Assembly (NCBI GenBank): GCA_964569715.1
Contig: CAZMUD010000011.1
Location: 1-27,007 of the forward strand
Length of the DNA: 27,007 nucleotides
From: CAZMUD01 sp964569715
Lineage (GTDB): Bacteria > Chloroflexota > Dehalococcoidia > Dehalococcoidales > UBA2162
Direction of reading: 5' to 3'
This document shows positions 1 to 7,435 of this stretch, piece by piece. Made by a program: the position numbers and the translations under genes. A model generated the notes under the pieces. That model worked only from the letters and a program-made list of their open reading frames with translations, ran no database searches and was not told the DNA's origin. Position 1 is the first letter of the stretch. The number at the start of each line of letters is the position of its first letter.

Positions 1-113
1 CGGTATGTTTCTGTGGCACTTTCCGTAGGGTCACCCCTCCTGGGCGTTACCCAGCATCCTGCCCGGTGGAGCTCGGACTTTCCTCCCTTCAGAGAAGAGC
101 GGTCACCCGGTTT
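1..113 (-). ncRNA. rnpB: RNase P RNA, 5' part (cut by window edge)
   Basis: Catalytic RNA that trims tRNA 5' ends. Read on the minus strand, bases 85-68 give GAGGAAAGTCCGAGCTCC, the conserved region next to P4 in bacterial RNase P RNA. It is followed by GGGCAGGATGCTGGGTAACG and then by a GGGTGACCCTACGGAAAGTG-like block with CCACAGAAA, in the order seen in known rnpB genes. The short helix before the conserved block (CTCTTC/GAAGGGAG) fits a reduced P3. The 5' end near base 113 is estimated from helix P1 and the upstream -10-like box; the 3' two thirds lie outside the window. Confidence 0.93.
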
Positions 114-123
114 ACTTGACCCA

Positions 124-155
124 TTTATACTGTAGCATAATAGCACTAAAATCAA
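124..155 (-). promoter_or_regulatory. Possible rnpB promoter
   Basis: On the minus strand a TATAAA box (129-124) lies about 7 bases before the inferred RNA start. The best -35-like hexamer, TTGATT (155-150), is 20 bases away, which is long. The position is good and the spacing poor. Confidence 0.35.
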
Positions 156-230
156 CAAGCAGCGATGAAGACCGAGTAATAAGCTACATTATATAATATA
201 TATCAAGGAGTAAGCCTGCTGGCGAATAGC

Positions 231-259
231 TTGAATACCTGAGCAAAATAGCCTATAAT
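231..259 (+). promoter_or_regulatory. Sigma-70-type promoter of the hyp operon
   Basis: TTGAAT (231-236), a 17-base spacer and a perfect TATAAT (254-259). The predicted start near 266 leaves a leader of about 50 bases before hypA. No other gene lies between, so this probably drives the whole hyp cluster. The flanking sequence is AT-rich. Confidence 0.75.
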
Positions 260-314
260 TCCCCCAGAGAGCTTACTACCAGCTATTTAGCATGTAAGCA
301 TCTTCACTAATGGC

Positions 315-656
315 ATGCATGAACTTTCTATCACCCAGAGCATTTTGTCTATTGCGCTGGAACAGGCTAAGGCAGCTCAAGCGAACAAGATTGCCAAAAT
401 CAACCTCACCATCGGTGAACTATCAGGTATTGTTGATGAATGCGTAGAGTTCTATTTCGACATCATAAGCAAAGACACTATTGCGGCTGAAGCCAGCCTT
501 TTCTTTCACCGACCACCAATCAAGTTGCGTTGCCGCAATTGCGCTACCACTTTCTCACCGGATAACCTTGACTGGGCTTGCCCCAATTGCCGAGAGCAAA
601 AAATAGAAATAATATCGGGGCGCGAATGCTATGTTGAAAGCATAGAGGTGGAATAA
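315..656 (+). CDS. hypA: Hydrogenase nickel-insertion protein HypA
   Basis: HypA is the nickel metallochaperone that works with HypB to load Ni into the large subunit of NiFe hydrogenases in the cytoplasm. The 113-residue length is typical. The protein opens with the diagnostic MHEL, whose His2 is a nickel ligand, and has the structural zinc site Cys73-x2-Cys76 and Cys89-x2-Cys92. The start at 315 is fixed by the MHEL motif; an ATG five bases earlier is out of frame, and no clear ribosome-binding site is visible. The stop codon directly abuts the hypB ATG, so the two are co-translated. It is the first gene of a complete hypABFCDE set. Confidence 0.97.
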   Translation: MHELSITQSILSIALEQAKAAQANKIAKINLTIGELSGIVDECVEFYFDIISKDTIAAEASLFFHRPPIKLRCRNCATTFSPDNLDWACPNCREQKIEIISGRECYVESIEVE

Positions 657-1331
657 ATGGCAGTAAAAATACTAACCATTAAAGAGGATATCCTGGGTGC
701 TAATGAAGAAAAAGCCAGAAGAAACCGGGGCCGACTAGATAAGCATGCCACTCTAACCGTAAATGTGATGTCATCCCCGGGGGCAGGCAAGACCAGCCTC
801 ATCCTGCAAACAATAAATAGGCTGAAGCCAAAGACCAGGATTGCTGTCATTGAGGGTGACGTTGCCTCAAGCCTGGATGCTGATAAGGTGCATCAGCAGG
901 GAGTGCCAGTAATCCAAATAAACACTGCCGGTGGCTGTCACCTTGACGCTAACATGACCGAGAAGGCACTAAATAATCTGCCCCTTGAGGAGATTGACCT
1001 GCTCCTTATCGAAAATGTAGGTAATCTTATCTGCCCGGTCGAGTTTGCCCTCGGCGAACACAAGAAGGCAATGCTTTTGAGCGTGCCGGAGGGTGATGAC
1101 AAACCATACAAATACCCCCTAATGTTCACCGAGGCCGATGTGGTGCTGGTCAACAAGATTGACCTGCTGCCACACCTTGATTTCAATACTACCGCCTTTA
1201 ACCAGGCCGTCACCGGGCTAAATCCAGCAGTTAAGATATTTCAGGTCTCCTGCAAGACTTCTGAAGGGCTGGAAGCATGGTTCTTGTGGCTGGAAGATGA
1301 GACAAAACAGATGAAAAACCGCCAGGGTTAG
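657..1331 (+). CDS. hypB: Hydrogenase nickel-incorporation GTPase HypB
   Basis: GTPase that drives nickel delivery with HypA. SIMIBI-class G domain: P-loop SSPGAGKTS (residues 39-47), the Cys94-His95 metal site in AGGCHLDAN, a second conserved Cys126 in NLICPVEF, and the guanine-specificity motif NKID (166-169). It is 224 residues long and lacks both the N-terminal CxxCGC high-affinity nickel site and the His-rich stretch found in some relatives, so it is a minimal HypB without nickel storage. It starts on the base after the hypA stop. A 52-base gap precedes hypF. Confidence 0.97.
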   Translation: MAVKILTIKEDILGANEEKARRNRGRLDKHATLTVNVMSSPGAGKTSLILQTINRLKPKTRIAVIEGDVASSLDADKVHQQGVPVIQINTAGGCHLDANMTEKALNNLPLEEIDLLLIENVGNLICPVEFALGEHKKAMLLSVPEGDDKPYKYPLMFTEADVVLVNKIDLLPHLDFNTTAFNQAVTGLNPAVKIFQVSCKTSEGLEAWFLWLEDETKQMKNRQG

Positions 1332-1383
1332 TAGGACTTTTTAAACCGGCAAGCCTTCAAAAAAATTCTGTAACAGCATAAAA

Positions 1384-3696
1384 ATGACAAAAACATCAGT
1401 TCTCGACTTAGTTCACATCAGTGTCCGGGGTGTGGTGCAGGGCGTTGGCTTCAGACCCTTCGTCTACCAGCTAGCTACCAAGTACAACCTCAAGGGCTGG
1501 GTATGCAATACCTCCGAGGACGTAAAGATTGAGGTAGAGGGAGAAGCAGCAGCCATTGAGCAATTTTTGCTGGCGTTACGAGAGCAAGCCCCACCCCGAG
1601 CTAATATTGAGGACATCACCACCACGCATTACCCCCCAGCCAACTATGAGAAATTTGAAATCCACCACAGCATCGCTGAAGAAGGAAAATATCAGCTTAT
1701 TTCTCCAGATATCGCTACCTGCCAGGATTGCCTGAGGGAAATTTTCGACCTGGATGATAGACGCTATCGCTACCCCTTCACCAACTGCACCAACTGCGGA
1801 CCCCGCTTTACTATAATTGAGGATATCCCCTATGACCGCCCGCGGACGACTATGCGGCGCTTCCAAATGTGCCCCGAATGCCAGAGGGAATACGATGACC
1901 CCCTTAACCGCCGCTTCCATGCTCAACCTAATGCCTGTCCTGAGTGCGGCCCGACACTAGGGCTGCTGGATGCTAACGGTAGTCCGGTAGCTATTGATGA
2001 TGCCATCACCACCACCAGCCAGCTCCTGCGAGAAGGGAAGATTGTCGCCATAAAAGGTCTGGGTGGATTCCTTCTAGCTTGCGATGCTACCAATGAAGCC
2101 GCCATTAACCTCCTGCGCCAGCGGAAAATGCGCCCATTCAAGCCACTAGCCATAATGGTATCGTCTATTGACGAAGCCAAGGAACATTGTTATGTAAGCA
2201 ATGAAGAGGAGGAACTACTTACCTCTCCCTACAGCCCTATTGTGCTTATGAAGTGGAAAGCCGATTCTTCGGTATCACCGGCAGTGGCTCCTAACCTGAA
2301 GTATCTTGGGGTGATGCTCCCCTATACCCCTTTGCACCATACCCTGCTCAGGGAGACAGGACTGCCTCTGGTAATGACCAGCGGTAACATAAGTGAAGAG
2401 CCTATCGCCAAGGATAATGACGAGGCAGTAAGGAGACTCTCCGGGATTGTTGACTATTTCCTGATTCACAATCGCGATATCTATGCCCGCTACGATGACA
2501 GTGTAACCATAGTCGAAAGAGGCGTTCCTCAGCTCATCCGGCGCGCTCGCGGTTATGCCCCCTACCCCATCCACCTTAACTTCAGCAGCCAGCAAATTCT
2601 TGGCTGTGGCGCTGAGTTGAAAAATACCTTCTGTTTAACCAGAGGCGAGCATGCCTTTGTAAGTCAGCACATTGGTGACCTGGAAAACCTGGAAACTATG
2701 GAGCACTTTGAAAATACCATCGCTCTCTATAAGAAGCTATTTCGCATCGAACCGAGTATTATTGCTCATGACCTCCACCCTGAGTATCTAGCCACCAAAT
2801 ATGCCAAGGAACTGGCTGACAAATCGGCTGATATTAGACTCGTCCCGGTGCAACATCATCATGCCCATATCGTCAGTTGCATGGTAGAGAATGGACTGGA
2901 TTCACCAGTCATCGGGGTCGCCCTTGATGGTACCGGCTATGGTATTGATGGCAATATCTGGGGTGGGGAGTTTCTGGCAGCCGATTATCGGGGATTTACC
3001 AGAACGGGGCATCTTGAGTATCTCCCCCTACCTGGTGGAGACCTGGCCATAAGAAAGCCTTTTCGTATTGCCATAAGCTACCTCCTATCACTATTGGGTG
3101 AAACCGCCTTAAAACAAGACCTGCCCTTCCTAAGAGGGATAGACAGCGTGGAGATAGACATTATTAGAAAACAAATAGAAAACAAAATTAACTCGCCACT
3201 AACCTCCAGTTGCGGCCGTCTTTTCGATGCGGTATCAGCCTTGATAGGAGTAAGAGGTGAGGTAGAATACGAAGCCCAGGCGGCTATTGAGCTGGAGATG
3301 CTCGCCTATAATGAAGCAGATGAAACCGACCACTACCCGTTCTCCATAGTTGAGCAGAACGGTCTGAGTTTAATCAAGCTTGAAGATTTATTCTCAGCCA
3401 TAGTCCAGGATTTACAAGGTGGTATTACTCAAGCTAGAATAGCAGCAAGGTTTCACAACACAATAGCCCGAATGATAATAGAGTTATGTCAAGTAATCTC
3501 TGAGAAAACCGGTATAACCCAGGTGGTGCTGAGCGGCGGGGTATTCCAGAACCGCCTACTACTAACAAAAGCCGTTAGCTTACTTGAAGCCGACGGTTTT
3601 GAAGTATTTACCCACCGGCAGGTGCCGTGTAATGATGGTGGAATCTCTCTGGGTCAGGTCGTCATTGCCAACTTCTCCCCTTTAAAGGAAAGTTAA
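1384..3696 (+). CDS. hypF: Carbamoyltransferase HypF
   Basis: HypF uses carbamoyl phosphate and ATP to carbamoylate the C-terminal cysteine of HypE, the first step in making the CN ligands of the NiFe active site. All family domains are present in 770 residues: acylphosphatase-like domain (about 10-95, with RGVVQGVGFRPFVYQL), two zinc-finger pairs built from Cys113/116, 135/138, 163/166 and 185/188, a YrdC-like nucleotide-binding domain (about 200-390), and a Kae1-like carbamoyltransferase domain to the end, with the metal-binding HHHAH near residues 490-494. The length is normal for the family. The ribosome-binding site before the ATG is weak. Confidence 0.97.
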   Translation: MTKTSVLDLVHISVRGVVQGVGFRPFVYQLATKYNLKGWVCNTSEDVKIEVEGEAAAIEQFLLALREQAPPRANIEDITTTHYPPANYEKFEIHHSIAEEGKYQLISPDIATCQDCLREIFDLDDRRYRYPFTNCTNCGPRFTIIEDIPYDRPRTTMRRFQMCPECQREYDDPLNRRFHAQPNACPECGPTLGLLDANGSPVAIDDAITTTSQLLREGKIVAIKGLGGFLLACDATNEAAINLLRQRKMRPFKPLAIMVSSIDEAKEHCYVSNEEEELLTSPYSPIVLMKWKADSSVSPAVAPNLKYLGVMLPYTPLHHTLLRETGLPLVMTSGNISEEPIAKDNDEAVRRLSGIVDYFLIHNRDIYARYDDSVTIVERGVPQLIRRARGYAPYPIHLNFSSQQILGCGAELKNTFCLTRGEHAFVSQHIGDLENLETMEHFENTIALYKKLFRIEPSIIAHDLHPEYLATKYAKELADKSADIRLVPVQHHHAHIVSCMVENGLDSPVIGVALDGTGYGIDGNIWGGEFLAADYRGFTRTGHLEYLPLPGGDLAIRKPFRIAISYLLSLLGETALKQDLPFLRGIDSVEIDIIRKQIENKINSPLTSSCGRLFDAVSALIGVRGEVEYEAQAAIELEMLAYNEADETDHYPFSIVEQNGLSLIKLEDLFSAIVQDLQGGITQARIAARFHNTIARMIIELCQVISEKTGITQVVLSGGVFQNRLLLTKAVSLLEADGFEVFTHRQVPCNDGGISLGQVVIANFSPLKES

Positions 3697-3716
3697 AGAG
3701 AGGCGAAGCCTCTCTT
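3696..3716 (+). terminator. Hairpin after hypF
   Basis: Perfect 9-bp stem AAGAGAGGC / GCCTCTCTT closing a GAA loop, starting at the last base of the hypF stop codon. The run of T after it is short and mixed, so it is more likely a partial terminator or mRNA-stability hairpin within the operon than a full stop. Confidence 0.5.
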
Positions 3717-3726
3717 ATAATCTCCT

Positions 3727-3755
3727 CCCCCTTCCCCTTGATAAGGGGAAGGGGG
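3727..3755. repeat. C/G-rich perfect palindrome between hypF and hypC
   Basis: CCCCCTTCCCCTT and its exact reverse complement separated by only GAT: a 13-bp perfect stem, followed by a further G-run (GGGGGATGGG). The asymmetric strand composition (pyrimidine arm, purine arm) and lack of coding potential suggest a dispersed intergenic palindrome. It lies in the 105-base hypF-hypC gap. Confidence 0.6.
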
Positions 3756-3801
3756 ACAAAGGGGGATGGGATTAACAAATAAAATCCTTAGGAGCTAAAA
3801 A

Positions 3802-4020
3802 ATGTGTCTAGCCATTCCCGCCCTAGTTAAGTCAATAGATGGACACCAGGCTGAGGTAGATATTGATGGTGTAACCCGCCAGATTAGCATCCAGCTCACC
3901 CCTGAGGTCAGGGTTGGTGACTATGTATTACTACACACTGGCTATGCTATAAATGTAATTGATGAAGCCGAAGCTCAGGAAACCCTCGAGCTACTAAGGG
4001 AATTAAGTGAAGCTCAGTGA
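3802..4020 (+). CDS. hypC: Hydrogenase assembly chaperone HypC
   Basis: Small chaperone that binds HypD and then the hydrogenase large-subunit precursor while the Fe(CN)2CO group is built and transferred. It has 72 residues and begins MCLAIPA; the N-terminal Cys2, exposed after Met removal, is the conserved functional residue. The family motif GDYVLLHTGYAI follows, with His45. An AGGAG ribosome-binding site lies about 8 bases upstream of the ATG. The last four bases (GTGA) overlap the GTG start of hypD. Confidence 0.96.
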   Translation: MCLAIPALVKSIDGHQAEVDIDGVTRQISIQLTPEVRVGDYVLLHTGYAINVIDEAEAQETLELLRELSEAQ

Positions 4021-5111
4021 AATTTATCGATGAATACCGCAACCCGGAACTAGCCAAAAGGCTCATAGACAGAATTCACCGCCGCTCAACCAGACCAATA
4101 AGGTTAATGGAGTTCTGCGGCGGGCATACCGTCGCCATCTTCAAACACGGCATACGCCAGCTACTACCCCAGACTATTGAGATGCTCTCCGGTCCCGGCT
4201 GCCCGGTATGTGTTACCGCCAATACTGACCTTGACAAAGCTGTTGCTTTAGCCCACCTACCCAATGTCATCATTACCAGCTTCGGTGACATGATTAGGGT
4301 GCCAGGAAGTTATTCCAGCTTGCAACTGGCTAAAGCTGAGGGCTGCGATGTCAGGGTTGTTTATTCGGTGCAGGACGCCCTCTATATCGCCCGGGATAAC
4401 CCTGATAAATCAGTAATCTTTATCGGCATCGGTTTTGAAACCACCGCCCCCACTATTGCTGCCTCCCTCTTACAAGCCGAGCAGGAGGGAACAAATAATT
4501 ACTACCTTCTATCTCTCCACAAGCTGTGCCCGCCGATAATGAAGGCACTCCTCGACCTGGGCGAGGTAAGACTTAATGGCATTATTGGCCCGGGGCATGT
4601 GAGTAGCATCATCGGTTCATACCCCTATAGCTTCATCCCGGATAACTATAATATCGCCTGCGTGGTTTCTGGATTTGAACCGCTGGACATCCTGCTTTGC
4701 GTTGATATGCTGGTAAATCAGATTGAAACGGAACAATACAAGGTAGAGATAGCCTACCGCCGTGGGGTAAAGCCCGAAGGCAACAGGCAAGCCCTGAAGC
4801 TAATGGACACAGTCTTTGAGGTTGGCGAGGCTGACTGGCGGGGCATAGGAGTGGTTCCATCAAGCGGACTCAGGCTAAAGGAAAGCTACCAGCAGTTTGA
4901 CGCTGAGACAAACTTTGACATCAACCTTGAACCCAGCCGTGAAGCCAAGGGATGCCTTTGCGGCAGCATCCTGCGCGGTGTCAATACACCACTGGATTGT
5001 AAACTCTTCCGGCACAGCTGCACACCAGAACACCCGGTAGGCCCCTGCATGGTATCCTCCGAAGGCAGTTGCGCCACCTACTACCATTATGGAGATGTTT
5101 ATGGAGGATAG
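4017..5111 (+). CDS. hypD: Hydrogenase iron-cofactor assembly protein HypD
   Basis: HypD carries a [4Fe-4S] cluster and is the scaffold on which the Fe(CN)2CO moiety is assembled together with HypC and HypE. Visible motifs are MEFCGGHT (Cys34), SGPGCPVC (Cys62, Cys65), a GPGHVS region, and a C-terminal cysteine set for the cluster (Cys313, 315, 328, 335, 344, 352). It is 364 residues long, normal for the family. Translation starts at GTG inside the hypC stop (GTGA overlap), indicating coupling. Its end overlaps the beginning of hypE. Confidence 0.97.
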   Translation: MKFIDEYRNPELAKRLIDRIHRRSTRPIRLMEFCGGHTVAIFKHGIRQLLPQTIEMLSGPGCPVCVTANTDLDKAVALAHLPNVIITSFGDMIRVPGSYSSLQLAKAEGCDVRVVYSVQDALYIARDNPDKSVIFIGIGFETTAPTIAASLLQAEQEGTNNYYLLSLHKLCPPIMKALLDLGEVRLNGIIGPGHVSSIIGSYPYSFIPDNYNIACVVSGFEPLDILLCVDMLVNQIETEQYKVEIAYRRGVKPEGNRQALKLMDTVFEVGEADWRGIGVVPSSGLRLKESYQQFDAETNFDINLEPSREAKGCLCGSILRGVNTPLDCKLFRHSCTPEHPVGPCMVSSEGSCATYYHYGDVYGG

Positions 5112-6105
5112 AGTCTTACTGTCTCATGGCAGCGGTGGCAAGCTCAGCCACGATTTAATAGCAAAAAGCTTCGTCTCCACCCTTGGTAATCCCATACTGA
5201 ATAAACTGGATGACTCAGCAGTATTTGAACTTAGCGGGCGGCTGGCTTTCACCACCGATAGCTATACGGTTAGCCCCATTTTCTTTCCTGGCGGGGACAT
5301 AGGTAAGCTGGCAGTGTGCGGCACGGTAAATGACCTATCGATGAGCGGCGCCACCCCCTTATACCTGAGCCTGTCCTTTATTATTGAAGAGGGCTTGCTT
5401 ATTGCCGACCTGGAAAAGATAGTAAATTCTGTCCATCAAGCCTCTGTTGAGGCTGGGGTCAAGATTATTACTGGCGATACCAAAGTGGTAGATAAAGGCA
5501 GTGCTGATAAGCTATTCATCAATACCTCCGGCGTGGGCACTGTGCCTCCAGGGGTAGATATCTCAGGAGCTAATGCCGAACCTGGAGACAAGGTTATTGT
5601 CAGTGGCACTCTGGGCGACCACGGTATAGCCGTATTGAGCCAGCGTGAAGGGCTAAAATTCCACGTGCCTGTACCGAGTGATTGTTCCCCGCTCAATAGA
5701 CTGGTAGCTGAAATGCTGGAAACTTCAGCTAACCTGCACTGTCTGCGTGACCCCACCCGGGGCGGACTAGCCACCACCCTCAATGAGTTCGCTCAGCAGT
5801 CTCAGGTAGGTATTAACATAGACGAGGCAAATATACCGGTAAATAGAGCAGTGTTGAGTGCCTGCGAACTCCTCGGCTTTGACCCGCTATACGTGGCTAA
5901 TGAGGGTAAACTGGCGGCAGTGGTCGCTTCTGCCGACACCGATAAAGTCCTGGCCAAGATGAGGCAAAACCAGTATGGGCGTGAAGCAGTTATTATCGGT
6001 GAAGTAGTAAATGAACATCCGGGACGGGTAGTAATGAAAACTCGCCTCGGTGCATCTCGTATTGTAGATGTGCTGGTTGGCGAACTACTGCCCAGAATAT
6101 GCTAA
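5101..6105 (+). CDS. hypE: Carbamoyl dehydratase HypE
   Basis: HypE dehydrates the carbamoyl group received from HypF on its C-terminal cysteine to a thiocyanate, which is passed to iron on HypC-HypD. It has the AIR-synthase/PurM-like fold, starting EDRVLLSHGSGGKL and with DPTRGGLA in the second half. The last residues are PRIC, so the essential terminal cysteine is present. Three in-frame ATGs (5089, 5095, 5101) exist. I prefer 5101 (334 residues) because GGAG lies 6 bases upstream and homologues start near MEDR. It overlaps hypD by about 11 bases. Confidence 0.95.
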   Translation: MEDRVLLSHGSGGKLSHDLIAKSFVSTLGNPILNKLDDSAVFELSGRLAFTTDSYTVSPIFFPGGDIGKLAVCGTVNDLSMSGATPLYLSLSFIIEEGLLIADLEKIVNSVHQASVEAGVKIITGDTKVVDKGSADKLFINTSGVGTVPPGVDISGANAEPGDKVIVSGTLGDHGIAVLSQREGLKFHVPVPSDCSPLNRLVAEMLETSANLHCLRDPTRGGLATTLNEFAQQSQVGINIDEANIPVNRAVLSACELLGFDPLYVANEGKLAAVVASADTDKVLAKMRQNQYGREAVIIGEVVNEHPGRVVMKTRLGASRIVDVLVGELLPRIC

Positions 6106-6191
6106 AAACGCTTAAGAAAGTGACGCTGATGAGACAATCTGTCAAATTGTCACCTTAATTGCCATTCGGAGTCCCGAAGTTTAAAATCTAG

Positions 6192-6332
6192 CACGAAGTC
6201 AGCCTGGCGGAGGCAAGACAAAAGCATATCATTTTCAAGGCCGGTGAGTTCGAACTGGACTTTATACACGACCGGCGACCGGAATTATACAACAAGCTCA
6301 CCGAAGCCGAAAGACCTGAACCTGGGAGCTAA
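6192..6332 (+). pseudogene. Possible C-terminal remnant of an unidentified gene
   Basis: A 46-codon open stretch directly after an in-frame TAG and without a start codon. The translation contains KHIIFKAGEFELDFI and ends ERPEPGS, with protein-like composition (alternating acidic, basic and hydrophobic residues). It lies in the 261-base gap between hypE and the convergent lipoprotein gene. I do not recognise the family. The rest of the gap holds a weak GACAAT/ATTGTC hairpin (6133-6151) and nothing else I can support. Confidence 0.3.
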
Positions 6333-6366
6333 ATGGTGCCAAGATAGGAGGGAACCAGTAAAACTA

Positions 6367-7161
6367 TCATTCGCGCTTTATCGAGGAGGCATCAGATACA
6401 ATGATGTCGCCTATCATAGGGTCTCCCTTGTAGTAAAGCTTTGAACCACCAGTTAGAGCAACATCCAGCCTTCCGCTTACTTGTATAGTTGCTTCACTTG
6501 CTCCGCTTAGCACAACATCCGCCTGCTCAAGAGGGAAATCAGCTAGCTTCAGCTTGCTGGCACCGGATGCATTGAGAGTCATTTTGTCCGCCGAACCTTC
6601 TAATTCAATGCTACCCGCTTCTGATACCTGAAATTCAATATCACGAGCTCCTAGGTCACCGGTAACTGCAGTTGCTCCTGACATTTCAAATCTTGCGTCA
6701 CCTACCGCCATGTCCACACTTAGCTGACTTGCCCCTGATAGTTCAAGGTCAAAATCGTTTGACGATTGAAATCCCTTAATCGTGCCTTTTGTCGCTCCAT
6801 ACAGATGTACTCCAGAAAGTTTAGGCAGGGCAATTTTGGCTTTTAAGGTCACACCGCTGTAATTATATCGCGGGGTAAGGCGTATTTTTAATGTTTCTCC
6901 TTCTCTGGAGACCTTGATGTAATCGAACAAATTATCATCGGCAGTTATGGCGGTGAGGTATGAGCCCGATTCTATTAGTTCAACCTCAAATACACTTCCT
7001 ATCTCAACATAAGTAAAATCAGTAAAACCCATTTCTTGGGTAACCACTTTCCCTGAACCCTTTATCAGACGGGGTATTGGAACGGTTGCAGTACATCCGG
7101 GGAGTAAAATTGCCGCTATCAATATTCCTATTAATATTGTTCGAGGTATAGCTTTTTTCAT
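6367..7161 (-). CDS. Lipoprotein with DUF2807-type beta-helix domain
   Basis: Predicted envelope lipoprotein of 264 residues. Met1-Lys-Lys is followed by a hydrophobic stretch and a lipobox LLPGC, with Cys23 as the lipidation site. From about residue 40 to 240 there are regularly spaced SGAS/SGAT and related turns alternating with short hydrophobic strands, the pattern of the DUF2807/GIN putative auto-transporter adhesin head domain, which forms a right-handed beta helix. The function of this family is not established. A ribosome-binding site GGAGAG lies 5-10 bases before the ATG. It converges on hypE and is divergent from the acyl-CoA dehydrogenases. Its promoter belongs to the repeated TTGACA/TAAACT family described separately. 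Confidence 0.85.
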   Translation of the reverse strand: MKKAIPRTILIGILIAAILLPGCTATVPIPRLIKGSGKVVTQEMGFTDFTYVEIGSVFEVELIESGSYLTAITADDNLFDYIKVSREGETLKIRLTPRYNYSGVTLKAKIALPKLSGVHLYGATKGTIKGFQSSNDFDLELSGASQLSVDMAVGDARFEMSGATAVTGDLGARDIEFQVSEAGSIELEGSADKMTLNASGASKLKLADFPLEQADVVLSGASEATIQVSGRLDVALTGGSKLYYKGDPMIGDIIVSDASSIKRE

Positions 7162-7230
7162 AGCTGCTCTCCAATATTTAATATTTTGGCCGGCACTACA
7201 ATTATTTCATTTCCGGTTATTCTACATGTT

Positions 7231-7267
7231 GGGACTTGAGTTTAGCCCTGTTTTGAGTGCTTGTCAA
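7231..7267 (-). promoter_or_regulatory. Repeated promoter, copy 3 (lipoprotein)
   Basis: Minus strand: TTGACA (7267-7262), 17 bases, TAAACT (7244-7239), with the -10 box inside GGGCTAAACTCAAGTCCC (7248-7231), whose arms are partly self-complementary. Downstream in the leader, 7209-7190 reads TGAAATAATTGTAGTGCCGG, matching 19 of 20 bases of the leader at 19532-19551. The predicted transcript start near 7232 gives a leader of about 70 bases. Confidence 0.75.
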
Positions 7268-7310
7268 TAGTGCAATATGTATCACCAATCATAAAGACGA
7301 GCACCTTTTC

Positions 7311-7339
7311 TTGACATTGTGCCAACATGCTCTTATTAT
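7311..7339 (+). promoter_or_regulatory. Promoter of the acyl-CoA dehydrogenase operon
   Basis: Consensus -35 TTGACA (7311-7316), 17-base spacer, TATTAT (7334-7339). The leader of about 90 bases has an unused strong ribosome-binding-like AAAGGAGGTG (7361-7370) and then the real one, AAAGGAGGAG, directly before the first gene. A six-codon frame GTG...TAA (7383-7403) sits after the first site. Confidence 0.75.
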
Positions 7340-7435
7340 ATACCTCGGGGTTTTTTTGCGAAAGGAGGTGCTTTAGGCTTCTGTGTTTGACTTTCTAAAC
7401 TAAGAATCTGGCATTTATTAAAAGGAGGAGCCAAT

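Noticed and set aside
6244..6444. Plus-strand 66-codon frame after hypE
   Set aside because: It runs into the 3' end of the well-supported minus-strand lipoprotein gene and shows no motif; another frame in the same place looks more protein-like.
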